64,000 nt of DNA from Aedes albopictus (GCF_035046485.1 NC_085138.1:446067204-446131203), one strand, 5' to 3'. Shown: positions 12,216 through 23,339, numbered from the stretch's first letter. Translations and numbers: made by a program. The notes: generated by a model not told the origin, from the letters alone.

Positions 12216-13204
12216 GACAACTGACACTGAGAGAGACTCGTTGGCTAGTTGTCGAATGCTGTACTGACATAGTATACTGGCCTTGGTCTTCCATGTCTAC
12301 GCTCCCTGCGCCAATCAGGTGTTTCTCTTAGTGCAGCTTCCACCTTTTGATCACCTCACATTCGTCTGTCAAGATGTTTGTTCAGATCCCTGCATATTTC
12401 GGCTCACGGCCACAGTCATCAAAATTGACAATTAATAATGGAGCATAATCTAACACGGTTTTTATCCCATGCATTACATTAAAGCCATTCTCTAATAACA
12501 ATCCGCGACTTGATGGGACTCAGTGAAATAAACTCAGCAATTCAAACTAAAGTCTAAGTTTTATACCACGAGTCCATCGGCGCATGCCCGATTAGTTCCC
12601 GTGAGTTCTGCACGAGCTTTCGCACCATACCGTATAAATAAGCTAGATGAACACTTGTCTGTTGTGCATAAGATCAAAAACGCTTGCTTGTGGCATTGAC
12701 AATGAAAAAGTAACGGATCGATGGCATCCCCAGCAATATAAATAACCCCTCCGAATTGAACCGGCAATGTCACCTTTAGAAGGGATGATAAGTATCGCAG
12801 CTTCCTGGCTCTCCCTCGTAAAAAAGGGTCAGTCGTATCTAGCCAAAATATGTAGTGAACAAAACTACGAACAGTAGCTCTTGTAAAGAGAATGAATCAC
12901 GTCCTGAAGATTATATTGCTACTACGTACATCGATATATCGTCTTTCAAGCCAGGACAGACTCGAACATTGACCTTGATTACCGATGAAAGTAAATCGTT
13001 CGTTGAATAACCACCACCACATGGGGATAACAACGCTGAGCTATGATTTGAATCAATCTAATCGCTTCAAATAAGGATAACACCGAAATAGAATCAGCAG
13101 GGACAGAACAACCGTTAGCCGAAGATCCCGAGTAGAATGGGAAATCAAATTGAATACTAATTCAGACGCTTTGACATACATAAAAATGTATCGGCTGGTT
13201 TGGG
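12216..13204. other. No feature recognised
   Basis: AT-rich sequence with only short chance open frames. No repeat boundary or exon could be supported. Confidence 0.4.
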
Positions 13205-13500
13205 TGAATATGGCTTACTTCTTCTTCTTCTTTAAGGTTCTACGTCCCACTGGGACTTGGCCAGCCTCGCTTCAACTTAGTGTTCTTTGAGCACTTCCAC
13301 AGTTATTAATTGAAGGCTTCTTAGCCTGCCATTGCATGAATTTATATATTGTGAGGCAAGTACAATGATACTCTATGCCCAGGGAGTCGAGAAAATTTTC
13401 CCGACCGGAACGGGAATCGAACCCGCCGTCTCCGGATTGGTGATCCATAGCCTTAACCACTAGGCTAACTGGAGACCCCTAAAATATGAATATGGCTTAC
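13205..13500 (-). mobile_element. tRNA-derived SINE with (GAA)n tail and 14-bp target duplication
   Basis: In minus orientation the element opens with a tRNA-like head (A-box-like TTAGCCTAGTGGTTAAGG, B-box GGGTTCGATTCCC) and ends in a short hairpin (GTCCCAGTGGGAC) followed by GAA repeats at 13219-13232. The direct repeat TGAATATGGCTTAC flanks it at 13205-13218 and 13487-13500, showing target-primed insertion. Relatives lie at 25615-25890 and 33745-34020. Confidence 0.8.
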
Positions 13501-13880
13501 CCGAATTATGATGATAGGTGTGGAGATATAGGGTGTTGTTCAATAAATACAACTGTTCCTTTTGAAGAGATTTTACAGAATGATCTTTATATTCTAACAA
13601 ATTGTCATCCCAATCAATATCATTGCCATTGTCTGTTCCACATAAACATTATTCAGTACAACTTTCGTGAATCTTGACAAAACCGATGTCCTCATGGATA
13701 TTATCATCATCGGGAATATCATTATGCAACCACTTTCTCATATTATTTGGAGAACCAACTGAATTAAACGGAATACTCGAAACTTGAAACCATTATCATT
13801 AACCATATCATGTACATCTCCGGTTCCGGGCTCGATGCAGCCCATCGATAGGATGATGTCCGATGATGTAGTGAATCAAT
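13501..13880. other. No feature recognised
   Basis: Only short AT-rich open frames are present. The 63-codon plus-strand frame at 13486 begins within the SINE target duplication and is not credible as a gene. Confidence 0.4.
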
Positions 13881-13884
13881 AAGT

Positions 13885-14675
13885 ATATGACTGAGTGAGC
13901 TAGTGACGAACATATTCGTTCACCGAGAAATATCAACAAAAAAGATTTACATATACTAGTTAACGGTAGTTAAACCCAACAAACTAATGAGTTAGTGAAT
14001 TAGTGAATAAGTTAACTTGTTAGTGAGTGAATGTGTGAGTAAAAGAGTGAATCAAGTAAGTAAGTGAGTGAGCCTGTTACTGACTAAATGAGTGTAAGTG
14101 AGTAAATAAATGAGTTTGTGAGTGAGATATATAGTGTGCTAATGAGTAGTGTAGTGAGCTGACAAATAAATGAGTGAGGAGTTAGTGGATTAGTGAGTGA
14201 ATGAGTGGAAAAGAAATGAGTGAGTTAGTAAGTGATGTAGTGAGTTAACTGGCTGAGTTGCTATGTGCGTGAGTAAGTGAGTGATGTAATGAGTTAGTAA
14301 GTGACGCAGTGAGATAATAACTTAATGAGAGTGTGGGTTGCTGAGTGCGTGTGTTAGTTAGTGAGTGAGGCTGTTAGTGAGTGTTGTAGAATAAGCAGTA
14401 GTTAAAATACACAGAAATAAAAATTAAAAAAAGGTGTTAGTGAGTGATGTAATGAATTAGTGAGTGATGTGATGAGTTGAAATATTGATTAGTGACTGAG
14501 TTGATAGAAAAGTGAGCAGATGGGCAAACGAATGAGTGAGTGAGCAAGTGAGTTAGTGATGTAGTGACTGAGTGAATCTGTTAGTAAATGAAGGTATGAG
14601 TAAATGAGCGAGTGAGTGAGTTGAGTGAAAGAACGGATGATCGAGCGAGTCAGTGAGTGAGCCCATTAGACGATG
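13885..14675 (+). repeat. Degenerate TGAG/TTAGTGAG simple-sequence array
   Basis: About 800 bases are built from variants of GTGAGTGAGTTAGTGA and GTGATGTAGTGAG with no fixed longer period. The strand is strongly biased to G, T and A with little C. A short AT-rich interruption lies near 14400-14435. It contains no open reading frame of note. Confidence 0.8.
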
Positions 14676-15245
14676 CCCACCAATGCGTGAGTAATTCTAA
14701 ATTGGCAACCGCCTACATAACGCACGAACCCCACCAACCGTTGCCAAATCGGTTTTAAAATGACAACCTACCTCCCCGGTGAACAGTGGATTTATATATT
14801 TAGCAACCGGACCCAACCGTTGCTATCGCTATTGATATCACTTTCTTCATGATTTCAATCTGAATAAAAAACAAAACAAGAAAGCTTTCTACAAGTAAAA
14901 TATAAAAAAGTGATTGTCTTTGATAATTTTTGAAACTATTGTTCTCTCATGCATTTAATATTGCGTTTGTCACAAATGGAAACATATTAAAGATAAAGCT
15001 TAATGCCGGGCGAGGTTTGATGTGGCGAATGATTCGATTGTCGGGACGAACCGAAACACGGTGAAATTATATAGCTGAATATACGAAAACTTCCTTGAAA
15101 TTTTCACTGGGAACGTGCAAATGACTTTGGAAATCGGCAAGACCCGAGTGGAATAAAAAATAGGTGACATTCAATTAATAAAAGTGTCAGCTAATTTACT
15201 GACTGCATGGCTCCAATCAACACACGTCCGCTAGTAGTGTAAAAG
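14676..15245. other. Unassigned spacer between two repeat arrays
   Basis: Contains two copies of an ACCCAACCGTTGC/CCACCAACCGTTGCC motif (14731-14750, 14812-14825) but no recognisable gene or element boundary. Confidence 0.4.
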
Positions 15246-15249
15246 ACAC

Positions 15250-16665
15250 TCAGTTATTCTTCAGCAATTCCTCCAGGAATTTCTCCAGGAATTCCTTGGC
15301 GAATTTCCCCATGTGTTCCTCGAGGTTCCTTGAGATTCATCCACCATTTTAGGAGTTCATTCTTGGATTACAATAGAAGTGCCTTCCGAGAATCCTCCAG
15401 GGGTTCCCTCAGAAATTTCCTAGTCATTTCACCAGGAAAGCTTCATCCGTCCATTTAGATCCGTCCGTGAGAAGTTCTGTCTGGGGTTCCCCTTGAAGAT
15501 CATTCAAGGACTTTTCTAGACATTTAGTTAGGAATTCCTTCGGAGCATCCTCGACGATTTTTTTTTTTCGGAAGATCCTCAAATAATTCCCTCAGGGATT
15601 TTTATAGGAATCTAGAAGAACTCCTGTAATTCCCTCAGGGATTCCTCCTGGAATTTACTAAGGGTTCCTCCAAGAATGTTCTCTTGGATTCATCCAGGAA
15701 TTTCTTTCGGGATTTCCCTTAGAATTCCTACTAGGATTCCGCCACGAAATCCTTCCAAGATTCCCCCGGGAACTCCTTCCGAGATTCTGTTGAATGTGTA
15801 TTATGTTTCAATCAGACAACCCCCATATCGAGACGACCTTTATGTAATGTTGATACACCGTAATTGTGTGTTGTCGAATGTTGTTATTGTTATTGTATAT
15901 AGTGAGAATAAATTAGTCGTTCGAGTACTGTTAAGAAGTACACCGGTGTTTTGCTTTCGTTCCGGTCCGTAAATTCCGTCCACCGTTGATTTTTCCGTCC
16001 GCTGTTGAGGTTGTCCACTGTGCGATATTTCCAACAGATTCCCCGAGGAATTCCTTCCAAAATTCCCCGGGGAATTCTTTCCGAGATTCCCGGGGAATTC
16101 ATTCCGAGATTCCTTCCGAGATTCCTTCCGAGATTCCCCGGGGAATTCCTTCCGAGATTCCCCCGGGAATTCCTTCAGAGATTCCCCCGGGAATTCCTTC
16201 CGAGATTCCCCCGGGAATTCCATCCGAGATTTTCCCGGAAATTCTTTCCAAGATTCCGCCGCGAATTCCTTCCGAGATTCTCCCGGGAACTTCTCCCAGG
16301 ATTTCCCCAGGCATGTCTTTTAGGATTTCTCCGGAAATCGGGATTTGCATTTCCTCCCGGGAGTTCCTTCTGGGATTTCCCGGAAATTTCTTCCGGGATT
16401 GCCCTGGTAATTCCTTCTGGGATTTCCCCAGCAGTTCCTTCAGAGATATCTTCAAAAATGCATTCAGGGATTTCTCCAGAAGTTCATTCAGGGATTCATC
16501 AATGAATTCATTCAAGGATTTCTCTAGGAGTTCCTTCAAGGAGTTCTACCATGGATTCTTCCAGGCGTTCCTTCAGGGATTCCAACAAGGATTTCTCCAG
16601 GAATTCCATCAGAGTTTCTTCAAAGAATTTCTTCAGGGATTACTCTAGAAATTTCTCCAAGGATT
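15250..16665 (+). repeat. GGAATTCCTTC minisatellite (24-bp units), interrupted by an LTR
   Basis: The array is degenerate at both ends and sharply periodic at 16080-16300, where the 24-base unit is close to GGGAATTCCTTCCGAGATTCCCCC, itself two related 12-mers. Because the period is a multiple of three, all frames stay open and produce artefactual repeat peptides (SEIPPGIP on plus, GISEGIPG on minus). I do not regard any of these as genes. A similar array lies at 62330-63910. Confidence 0.85.
15788..16036 (+). mobile_element. Solo LTR (249 bp) with GATTC duplication
   Basis: The non-repetitive block inside the minisatellite starts TGTTGAATGTG and ends CCAACA, the 5'-TG..CA-3' ends of an LTR, and is flanked on both sides by GATTC (15783-15787, 16037-16041). 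An AATAAA at about 15907 would be the LTR polyadenylation signal. No internal retrotransposon sequence remains, so this is a solo LTR left by LTR-LTR recombination. The short size and TGTTGAATG start suggest a copia-type element (inference). Confidence 0.75.
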
Positions 16666-17932
16666 TAAAAATTTAAAAGAAAAACTTGAGGAATTAATTA
16701 TTATCATTCTAGAACATCATAATATGATAATATGAAGAACATAAAATGTTGTTGTCATTTATTTGCTTCTCTGTATTTTGTTTACGATATGAAGTGCAAC
16801 TACCAACCACCGGTGGGAAGATGAGGTAGTATTTTACCAACGATTATGTGAACGCACGGTGTGAAAACGGCTGGGTAACAGAAATAATCTCTACTACTCA
16901 CCGACTTACTACGCACTGGTGAGGATAGTCTTATGGAATGGTATTTTTGTGCGCTGAAAATGTTGCTACGTCATTCCGTTCAAAAGATATTGATGATTTT
17001 CTAGAAAAATAGGCACTTTTCAAGTATTTTTCACTTGAGTTACAAAAATAACACCCCTCCAATTTGTTGATATGTTTTATAAAAACATTTAATCTTTTCA
17101 ATGCGAGCAAAAGATATTTATTATGTTTGCCCCAACTCGTCATAATACCATTTCAAAAAACTATGATTTTGTAAGAAAAACACCTGTAACTACTGAACCA
17201 AAAGAGATAACGACTATCTCAGCGCACGAAACGACGCGTCTTCAAATGCTCTACAAGTGTTTCTTGGGCGACTTTGACGAAAAATCGAAACTGAAAAAGT
17301 TAACGCCAGAAAACCGGGTTTTCATGATCAACCCTAATTTTATTCAGAAACATATCTCTAGATCGGTCAATTTTAAAGCTACATAAAAAGTATCTCCAGC
17401 AAACTTGCTCAAAATTGATAGGTCTACAACTTTTCCGAAGAATGTATATGGTTATTCTTGCAGATTCCCAATTTCTCTTTGAAAATATGGACCACCCCTA
17501 ATTTTCATGTATATTGAAAAGAGGGTATTATTTATAGGAACAACTTTGTAGAAGACCGTATTTTCCTAAAAACTCATTTGAAAGCGTTAAATGCATCTTT
17601 CCTTGTAAATCTGGTTCGTTGAAAGGGTTGAAAGGGCACCCCCATAGGTGTCAATGAGTTGGATATTTTGAATGGGTTGATTTGGGATTCACTATACGCG
17701 TGTGATGCGACAAGATTTAGTTTGTGTAACTGTATTTGAGTAGATTATGTGTTGTTGTGAGTGTAAATGTTTTAGTATATTTCAACACCAACGTTGGGAG
17801 TGACGTAGCTAAGAAATTTTTTTCACTCCATGAGCCTTTTTGCTTCAGGGATGGGACACAGGCTTCACACTTTGTCTTAGCTAACAAGCCAGAGCTTAAG
17901 CGCCATTGATTGCTTTTTGAAACGATAAAAAA
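16666..17932. other. No gene recognised
   Basis: AT-rich sequence with only short open frames (16931-17143 minus, 17123-17386 plus). They have no recognisable domain and lie in text that resembles old repeat. Confidence 0.4.
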
Positions 17933-18021
17933 ACACTTTATGGTGAAGCGGACCTGGTGTGGTGGTTAGAACACTAGACTATCACGCCGAGGACCTGGGA
18001 TTGAATCCCACTCCCGACATA

Positions 18022-19152
18022 GCATAGCATAGCATGAATACTTGCACAAATCTTGGATGGAGTTGCAAAGTTGAATATAAATGGATATATTGCATTGCTG
18101 ATATCTCTACTACCTACAATGTCATAGTCCCACTCAGCTCCACACACCTGGCCTAGGGGCGGGACACATTCTAATACCGATGCTAATACCACCCAATAAA
18201 TATTAGTTTCCTAATCTTTATGCTTCACCGAAACATTGTTTGTGTAGTATGCCATGACTTTTCATACAACCACAAACTGTCACGAAAAGAAGAGATAAAA
18301 ATACAATTGGTTTGTAGTTTTTCATCTATTTATTCAATCAATGATATTTTTCTTTTTTTGGTTATGTTTTTAGGCACTGAAAATAACGTGAGCTAAGCTG
18401 AACTCTGGGAAATGGATTTCGGATACTTGTGTCGCTGGAGTAAATATCAAGAAGATGGTTTCATCAGATGTAAATAGATGTACTTTCAATACAAGTCGGC
18501 AGCGTATAAAAATATTGTTTTCAAATCCAATAAATACGGAAAAGCAAAACTAATTAATACTGCCTAATACCTCTCAATACCACTAATCAGTATTAGAGCA
18601 TTCCCGCCCCTAGCAGCTGGCCAAGTCCTTGCAAGCATTTATAAATCCCTTCATCAACTTAGAAAGAGCCCAGAACTGAAGCAGCTTCCTATAGATGAAA
18701 GGATGTTGAAAATAGCGAATTTTTCAACTTACATGTAGTTATATAACTATATAAAGTACGTAGAGTGTAATCAGAAAGATCTCGCCTAGTTCCACGTAGT
18801 CCACTGACTCTGAGCGTTGCAGCTGTATTGATCTGCTTGAAATCGATCTCAATTATTTCTTCCGGATCCGTCTCCGAGATCCGAAATCCGAAACACACAT
18901 CTTCAAACGAAGACGATTCTTTAAAAATTCCGAACAGTTAAATGCACAAATTGACACACTAAAAGTGTTCACGTCCATCACCACTAAGTCGCCGTACATT
19001 ATCACAGAAAAAGAGTACACCTCACTGATCCTCTTCGGTATCACACGCGGAGTCTTTTCACCGGCCGAATTGAATTTTAAGCGGAGACGAGTAAAAACGT
19101 GACAGCCAATCGAGAACACGTCCATCCGCGCTCACAGCTTACTACGATCCTC
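18022..19152 (-). mobile_element. Internally shortened non-LTR retrotransposon in the SINE
   Basis: A 23-base segment of the SINE is repeated exactly at 17999-18021 and 19153-19175, so this block inserted with a long target duplication typical of target-primed reverse transcription. In minus orientation it ends in tandem ATGCT repeats (18022-18035), a tail type known from I/LOA-like non-LTR elements. A 90-codon minus frame (19125-18853) begins MDVFSIGCHV; I do not recognise it. Just upstream of the tail a frame reads GQVCGAEWDYDIVGSRDIS. Without the nested MITE only about 670 bases remain, far too short for an intact element. Confidence 0.6.
18154..18616. mobile_element. MITE inside the non-LTR copy
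   Basis: TAGGGGCGGGA..TTCTAATAC at the left end is mirrored as GTATTAGAGCATTCCCGCCCC at 18590-18610. CTGGCC is repeated at both borders (18148-18153, 18617-18622), and reading across it rejoins the interrupted retrotransposon sequence. It has no coding capacity. Superfamily is not assigned. Confidence 0.6.
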
Positions 19153-19280
19153 GATTGAATCCCACTCCCGACATACTCACAAAATGTGGGTTCTTCCTTC
19201 GGAAGGGAAGTAAAGCGTGGGTCCCGAGATGAACTAAGGTTAAAAATCTCGTTAATACAGACAAAAAAAAACACTTTATG

Positions 19281-20398
19281 TGGATGGGAAGGGATAATGG
19301 TACAAAAAGGCCATCTGCCATGGAGTAAGATGCCACTTAACGACGATATACAAAAAAGACGATCCTCATTTTTCGGGCATATCAGACCCCCTTCCCCTTC
19401 CTCTGTCGCGCTTTTGGTATACTCGATACATAGAGTGCACTTTCATGTCCAGTGTCACACTTTTACAGACACCTTCATCCCTAAACGATGGTCTGCATAT
19501 TTGAATGAGCCCTAACATGAATAGCGTAGGCATCAACAACCATGCACCTAGATGTGCTTTCCAATCTGCTTGGAAACTATTCTATGGATACTTGGAAATA
19601 CATGGCTTATAATCAAATCACCATAATTGCAAGCAAGAAAAACCGGAAGTTGCCCATTTTCATAGGGAAATCAAAAGATTTTCCGTGGGTTTGCCTGCCG
19701 GGCTGCTAGAAGGATGGTGTTGGCAACTATCTCTGCCGTAATTCTGCAAAGTGCTACGTAAGCGACATTGACAGTTTTGGCACATTTCTGGTTATTGTAA
19801 ATACATTAAACTCTTGATCGTTCTCAAAGTTTTCCTCCATAGTTGGTAGATTACGATTGGATCTTGTATCCTAGTATAGCAAGCACACACCCTAATGTTT
19901 TTATTTCACCAAATATATACCAAAAGACGTAGAAATTTGAAATGGCGCCTACGTCACTTTGCAGATTCTGTACTGCGACTAAAAGTAGTAGCCAAAGAAG
20001 ATTTTATTTTGATTCGTATAATACATTTCCGTTGTATTGATATTATATTGAGATTAAGTCTAACGGTACATTTACTGAATCTTTCATACCCATTCAATTT
20101 TGGACAATGCTTTCAGTTTGCAGTCGCCAACTAATCGGGACGACCTTCGTGCCACACCGCGGTGGTATGGTGTGGTAAATTGTTGCAGGACAAACATGTG
20201 CATCCTGTCGCAGAAACCACAACAATTCCAAGCGATTACTGCCCGAAGTCGCGTTTCTGCAAAGCAATTCCCGGCCCCAAGTAAAGGCACCCCAACAACG
20301 TGATTCCCGTTATGACAGGTCGTCTGGTCCGGACGCACGGTCTGCCTAATCGATGAACAGCTGCGTGTATACTGGAATATACCAGCTACCCCGGGAGC
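19281..20398. other. trpl: Upstream region of the candidate trpl promoter
   Basis: No element boundaries are recognised. The last 300 bases (20095-20398) are GC-richer and non-repetitive, and would be the proximal upstream regulatory region if the RCSI/TATA pair that follows drives trpl. Overlapping short frames on both strands here (20084-20338) look fortuitous. Confidence 0.35.
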
Positions 20399-20437
20399 AA
20401 ATTGAATTAGAATACCACGGTGTGGAAATCTATAAAA
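20399..20437 (+). promoter_or_regulatory. trpl: Candidate photoreceptor core promoter: RCSI/P3-like site plus TATA box
   Basis: AAATTGAATTA at 20399-20409 matches the RCSI/P3 consensus TAATYNRATTA, known from insect rhodopsin and phototransduction promoters, at 10 of 11 positions. TATAAAA follows at 20431-20437. The spacing of about 20 bases between site and TATA box is like that of fly opsin promoters. Initiation would be expected near 20461; a TCAGTC initiator lies slightly further, at 20476-20481. The next plus-strand gene is trpl, a photoreceptor channel. Assigning this promoter to trpl is inference. Confidence 0.5.
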
Positions 20438-20461
20438 CGCTGGATGGCGGTGGTCAACATT

Positions 20462-20620
20462 TTTGATGGCTACTGTCAGTCACAGTGCGCGGTCAATTGG
20501 TTCCTGTCGGTTTCGTATGGTTTCGGTTGGTCGGTTGGTGCGTGAGTGAAGAGTGGTGATCTTTTACTAGCCGTCGAGCTATCACCCTTCTTCAGAGGGT
20601 CATTATTGGATTTTTGAAAG
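20462..20620 (+). other. trpl: Candidate non-coding first exon of trpl
   Basis: Sequence downstream of the TATA box is GC-rich, non-repetitive and ends at plausible donors: GTGATT at 20621 after TTGAAAG, or GTGAGT at 20542. It contains no long frame. It would join the acceptor at 30397 ahead of the trpl start codon. RNA evidence is needed to fix its ends. Confidence 0.3.
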
Positions 20621-23339
20621 GTGATTGTTATCCTGCAGATGTATTTGGGAACAAGTGACTTCAGAATAGGATATTGTTTGTGTAAAGCGTATGGTCTGTT
20701 GAAACGAATTCAACAGGATTTGGACATTCAAAGGAAAATATGCTGAATTCATGAGATTAAGTTGCATATGTAAAATGTTGTGTTAACAGTGATATGTGAT
20801 ACGGATACGAATGGGAACGATGATAATTATAATTATAACAATGAACACAAAGTTGAAGTAATTCAAGGTGGAATCTGTTGAAATATTCAAAATTATGTAG
20901 ATACTAACAACCAAGCAATGTTCGAAGTGTTTTTGAGCATCATGACTTAACGTTTCAATGTTTCATCAATTCATTCATGCCTTATTTTTGTATTATTATA
21001 TCAATGTGAAAACTTATAGTGAAGTAAGTGTTTATGCTCATGTTTTTCCTATGGTGTATTGAACGATTAGGTTATCCAAATAGAACAGAAGAACATATCG
21101 TTGGGGTTTCAACGTGTTTCGACAGTTATTTTTTTTTTTATTCCTGTTCGGGTTTGTCACTGCGACCAGTTTTTAGATCTATTGTGACATTACCCGTATC
21201 CTTAGTGTAGTGCATGTCGCATTACTCAATTGCCATTGAGGGGCAATAAAGTATCGATTTTGATACTGTTTTTGTTTTGTTTTCTTAGAAAACAAAACAA
21301 GAGTACTGATATTGGCCATGCATCGGAAACCTAGCATCACCCTTGTTTTACTGCTAAATTCTCCCCAGTAAGAAGTTTAGAACCCGGGTTTTAACATTAG
21401 CAGCAATACCATTCCAATAATGGAACATATGTTCCGTAATAAGGATTCTAGTATGTTCCTTGCATACCAGCACTTACCTGTCTGTGAAGAGTTAGTACAT
21501 ACATGGATCCCTAACCCAATTTGATGTCCTTTGCATCAAGTTTAGCCTCGAACGGCGAGGTTTTTAACTATCTGCAAAGTGAAGTTGGTTAACTTAGTTT
21601 TATTCAGAGACCGTAAGCTCGTAAGCCACCACGATACCAGCGACAAGGACTAAATACTATGATTCCTTGAATTGCCAGAACGCATATTCCAAATTGGAAA
21701 AGTAGGACGACACTAGGTTTCGGTAGATTTTACTCCGTAACTCAACACGAAAAAGTGATCTACCCACGTTACGGGCTCCGTTAACGATCGAGCATCTTTG
21801 AAACCCCCTCAATCATTCATCCATCAGCACGGGTCGTCTGACACCTTGGATTGGGGTTCCCTGTGGACTTTTACCCCCGGAACAGGGGGTCCGTAGTGCT
21901 ATTCTAAGCCGGCAGCTACACGGCCAGTTATGTTAGTACAACAACATTTTGTAATCCAATATGGCGACCGTGAAAACGAGATGGCGACCGTAAATAATAT
22001 GATCGCAATAGTTGAACCTGAAATTGAGTTCAGATTGTTCATTTGGAACTACAGTTCTGTACCTGTAAAGCAAATCTAGATAGCGACAGTGTAATGACAG
22101 TTTTGACATTTACTGGTCCCGAGTTGAGTAAACATCTCAGCAATAGGTCACTGCATGAAATTCTATCCATCTCTTTCACTCTTACAGAAATTTTGTAAAC
22201 AACAAGGCCAAGAAACTTCAAAATCCCATACAAATTCAAAACAGTGCAGTGCCCTATATGGAAATCTATAACTGATGTTACTTTGATGGATATAAAAGAT
22301 TAAAGATTTGAAGATAATATGAAATTTTTGATTTTGGAACATCACTGTTATATCTTATTTAGTAGTTGTGAGACCTAACCCGTGAGTACCGAGCCAATAG
22401 TTCTAAAAGTTCTAGTAGATTTGCAAATAACAAATATAGCTATTGGTCAGATGAATTGTTCCTGCAATTTTTAGATAGTATTTCCAGCTATTTTATCTTT
22501 TTTATCAAAACAATCGTAAATACGTATTCCCTAGTGTAATGTTTTGGCGATTCGTCAATGAATCTAGCATTTTATAATAATTTGGAACTTTTTACAACTT
22601 GAAATGGTGGGCCAACACAAGGACAAAATGTTGATGTCGTTTTCAAGCTTAAGTTGCACCTGACATTTGGTTCCAGATGTGTACTTTCGGTAGGAATCGG
22701 GGTACACTGTTTACTAAGCCCAATTTGAGGATTTACATCTGAGCCACCCGGTCGCAGAATCAAAATTATCATTTGAATAGAAAGAAACCTAAAATAACCC
22801 ATATTTTAAAAATGTTGGGAAATAATGGATTTTCGGATATTCTCGACACGTATTTCTTACACTTTTGCTTTTTGCCTCAAAAATCTCAGTTTGATCATTG
22901 AAAACGCGTTGAACATTAAGAATTCAATACATTTGTAAATTTTCATAAAGTTTAATTTGATTTATTTGAAGTAGCGAATTATTTGCTTCTTGACGCGTAG
23001 CATTGGGTCATGGTAAGGTTTTGAACCCGTGTTCTGAATCTGGCCACAATTAATCTCTCATTAGTACTAGACCAACATGTCAAAAGGGCGGTACAACCAT
23101 TGCACGCCTTCCGTATCTGAAGTAGAAGGCCTTGCCAAGTAGGTCTTAGAAAGCTGACAGGCGCCATCCCACATCAAGCTCTTCTATTGTTCACAAATCA
23201 ATCCTAATAAAGTGTTACTTGTTACTGTTCAAGTTGGTATTATCAATTCAGCCATCCACCCAGTCCTTCCTATTACAATAGGTTATGGGTTCGTCAAAGG
23301 AAGGAATCCAGCAGCTAATCGGGCCGAATTACGAAAGGG
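20621..23339. other. Putative first trpl intron, 5' part
   Basis: Mostly AT-rich. The block 21460-21940 is GC-richer and includes GGTTCCCTGTGGACTTTTAC and a GGAACAGGGGGTCCGTAGTG stretch that feel retroelement-derived, but I could define no boundaries. A short tandem ATGGCGACCGT..A pair is at 21960-21992. Small frames at 21028, 22039 and 22572 have no support as genes. Confidence 0.35.

Larger units (their letters stand above)
17943..19270 (+). mobile_element. Feilai-like SINE split by a later insertion
   Basis: The tRNA-like head (GCGGACCTGGTGTGGTGGTT, B-box GGGATTGAATCCC) is at 17943-18021. The body and tail (TTCCTTCGGAAGGGAAGTAA, CCCGAGATGAACTA, ATCTCGTTAATACAGA, poly-A) continue at 19153-19270. 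The direct repeat ACACTTTATG flanks the whole at 17933-17942 and 19271-19280. Between the halves sits a 1.13-kb insertion with its own target duplication. Confidence 0.8.

Noticed and set aside
15986..16648. 220-codon open frame and overlapping frames on both strands
   Set aside because: They are made wholly of 24-bp minisatellite units (and partly the solo LTR). A period divisible by three keeps frames open without selection.
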